Below are positions 62,608 to 64,000 of a stretch of 64,000 nucleotides of DNA, piece after piece. The translations under genes and the position numbers were made by a program. Source of the stretch: Gracilibacillus salinarum (GTDB taxonomy: Bacteria; Bacillota; Bacilli; Bacillales; Amphibacillaceae); the NCBI RefSeq assembly GCF_022919575.1, contig NZ_CP095071.1:1736001-1800000 (forward strand), in the 5' to 3' direction. Under the pieces are notes generated by a model. That model saw only the letters and a list, made by a program, of their open reading frames with translations, was not told where the DNA came from and searched no databases. Every line of letters begins with the position of its first letter. Within the stretch, counting starts at the first letter, position 1.

Positions 62608-63843
62608 CTAAGCAGTTTCTTCTGTTTTATCTTTCTCATTTCGTTTATCGCCTTCTGAAATAATATACGCACAAGCTGCATCACCGGTAATGTTGAGCGA
62701 TGTACGTAACATGTCTAATAATCTATCAACACCGATAATTAATGCAATACCATCTACAGGTAAGCCGACTTGCTTCAGCACCATTGCCAGCATAATAAGT
62801 CCCACACCAGGAACACCGGCTGTACCGATACTTGCCATGGTTGCGGTTAAGACAACCATTAACATTTGGCTAATGCCAAGTGGCTCTGCATATACTTGTG
62901 CGATAAATACGGTAGCTACCGCCTGCATAATCGCCGTACCATCCATATTGATCGTCGCACCTAAAGGCTGAACAAAGCTGCTGATTTCTTTTTTCACCCC
63001 AAGTCTTTCCTGTGCCATTTTCATCGAGACTGGCAGTGTTGCACTTGAACTCGATGTACTGAAGGCAACAGACATCGCTGGGAAGAACAGTTTGTAAAAC
63101 TTTATCGGACTAGCTTTTCCTAATCCTTTAATCGCTAAACTGTACGTAACAGCACCATGGATAAGCAATGCGAGGATGACAGCAACCATATACATTAACA
63201 TCGACCCTAATGCATCTAATCCGGCATCTCCAATTGCAGACGCAATCAACGCAAACGCACCATAAGGGGCTGTTTTCATTATCGCATTCACCAGGAAGAT
63301 TAAGATTTCATTTGCTTGTTCAAATAATCGAAGGATGCCGCTTGTTTTGTCACTAAGTTTCGCTAAGGCAATCCCAATAAATACGGCAAAAGCAATAATT
63401 TGTAACATGTTCCCCGTTGACATTGCTTCGATCGGGTTCTCCGGAATAATATTGATAAAGGTATCCATAATAGGCGGAGCAGCTTCTTCTTCATAGCTGG
63501 CATTTCCCGTATCAAATGTGCCTGCTTTACCTGGTTCGAGAATTAAGCCAACTCCAAGCCCAATGAATAAGGCTACAGCGGTCGTACATAAATAAAATCC
63601 AATCGTTCGAATCCCGATTTTCCCAAGCTTTGCAGGATCACCAAGACCGGCCGTTCCCAGTACAATGGATACGAAAACGATCGGTACAACAATCATCATA
63701 ATTAGATTTAAGAATATTTGTCCAACTGGATTTAATACATACGTATCAACACCAGTAAAAATGTTACTCGGTAACAACGATAAACCAATACCTGTAATTA
63801 CACCTAGTACCAGTGCAATCAGTATCTTTTTCGTTAAACTCAT
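62608..63843 (-). CDS. Dicarboxylate/amino acid:cation symporter (DAACS)
   Basis: A 411-residue membrane carrier of the glutamate/C4-dicarboxylate transporter family (GltP/GltT/DctA). It has eight helices and two re-entrant loops: AFSTSSSSATLPVSM (the serine-rich first hairpin), GATINMDGTAIMQ (sodium-binding helix 7 motif), GTAGVPGVG (second hairpin) and DRLLDMLRTSLNITGDA (substrate-binding Asp/Arg/Asn helix 8). It imports glutamate, aspartate or a dicarboxylate with sodium or protons. GGACGAAT precedes the ATG at 63843. It stands alone. Confidence 0.95.
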   Translation of the reverse strand: MSLTKKILIALVLGVITGIGLSLLPSNIFTGVDTYVLNPVGQIFLNLIMMIVVPIVFVSIVLGTAGLGDPAKLGKIGIRTIGFYLCTTAVALFIGLGVGLILEPGKAGTFDTGNASYEEEAAPPIMDTFINIIPENPIEAMSTGNMLQIIAFAVFIGIALAKLSDKTSGILRLFEQANEILIFLVNAIMKTAPYGAFALIASAIGDAGLDALGSMLMYMVAVILALLIHGAVTYSLAIKGLGKASPIKFYKLFFPAMSVAFSTSSSSATLPVSMKMAQERLGVKKEISSFVQPLGATINMDGTAIMQAVATVFIAQVYAEPLGISQMLMVVLTATMASIGTAGVPGVGLIMLAMVLKQVGLPVDGIALIIGVDRLLDMLRTSLNITGDAACAYIISEGDKRNEKDKTEETA

Positions 63844-64000
63844 ATCATTCGTCCTTTCTCGTTGATTATCTTGTTTATTGCTATTTGCTCGTCATAAATG
63901 TCAGACAGAATCCCTTTTTCGGAACGCTCCCGATTCTTGCCTGCTGCGTTTTTTTTGTGGTTTCTTATAGAAGGGGATCACTTTTTATACTGGATTTATT
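63844..64000. other. Upstream region of the symporter gene
   Basis: This 157-base end of the window should contain the symporter promoter on the minus strand. No further gene or clear signal was identified. Confidence 0.4.

Overview
The window looks like chromosomal DNA from a low-GC, probably halotolerant, endospore-forming Bacillaceae (a Gracilibacillus/Oceanobacillus-type genome; this is inference). Support comes from strong AGGAGG-type ribosome binding sites, frequent GTG/TTG starts, B. subtilis-like modules (hxlAB/hxlR, YesMN-like regulators, a YtvA-like LOV photoreceptor, a Spo0E-like phosphatase, DegV) and many dispersed structured repeats. No rRNA, tRNA, CRISPR array or prophage was seen.

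Layout. 1-5.7 kb: a long palindromic repeat interrupted by a complete group II intron (330-2272 minus), a TetR/MFS pair with matching operators, and a second repeat copy that keeps the uninterrupted intron target. 5.8-7.8 kb: ribulose monophosphate formaldehyde pathway (hxlB, hxlA) with a divergent regulator made of two fused HxlR domains. 7.8-13 kb: a membrane protein translationally coupled to a 43-residue protein, a 2-hydroxyacid dehydrogenase, a secreted cell-wall amidase and an HpaB-type flavin monooxygenase. 13.4-19.9 kb: a signalling island with a hybrid sensor kinase carrying two kinase cores, two REC-SARP response regulators and a membrane GGDEF protein. One regulator sits behind a 125-nt leader whose outer stem covers its ribosome binding site. 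20-26.7 kb: a giant (about 2240 residue) SpaA/Cna-B repeat surface protein. 27.4-39.6 kb: Gfo/Idh dehydrogenase, MFS exporter, divergent YesMN-like two-component system facing a DUF624 protein and sugar ABC importer, a CaCA antiporter and a C45 acyltransferase-like protein. 40-48.6 kb: an MHYT-GGDEF-EAL protein, small membrane proteins, a newly recognised Spo0E-like gene, a TPR lipoprotein and a DUF1295-DUF2177-degV operon. 49.7-53.7 kb: four tandem 29-30 residue acidic peptide genes, a terminator, then a heterodimeric ABC exporter whose first subunit has a one-base frameshift. 53.9-64 kb: GH43 protein, scrambled remains of a LysR gene next to its intact relative, LOV-STAS photoreceptor, LysR/YeiH pair, a frameshifted GNAT gene, small lipoproteins, a GH1 remnant, ArsR and a dicarboxylate/glutamate symporter.

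Most interesting: (1) the tandem acidic peptide cassette with its dedicated exporter, which matches no family I can name; (2) the nested-hairpin leader at 16665-16789; (3) a six-copy dispersed family of covarying hairpins; (4) the intron with its empty target site in the same window; (5) the tandem-fused HxlR. The region also shows active decay: an exporter frameshift, a GNAT frameshift, a small membrane-protein frameshift, a rearranged LysR duplicate and a GH1 stub.
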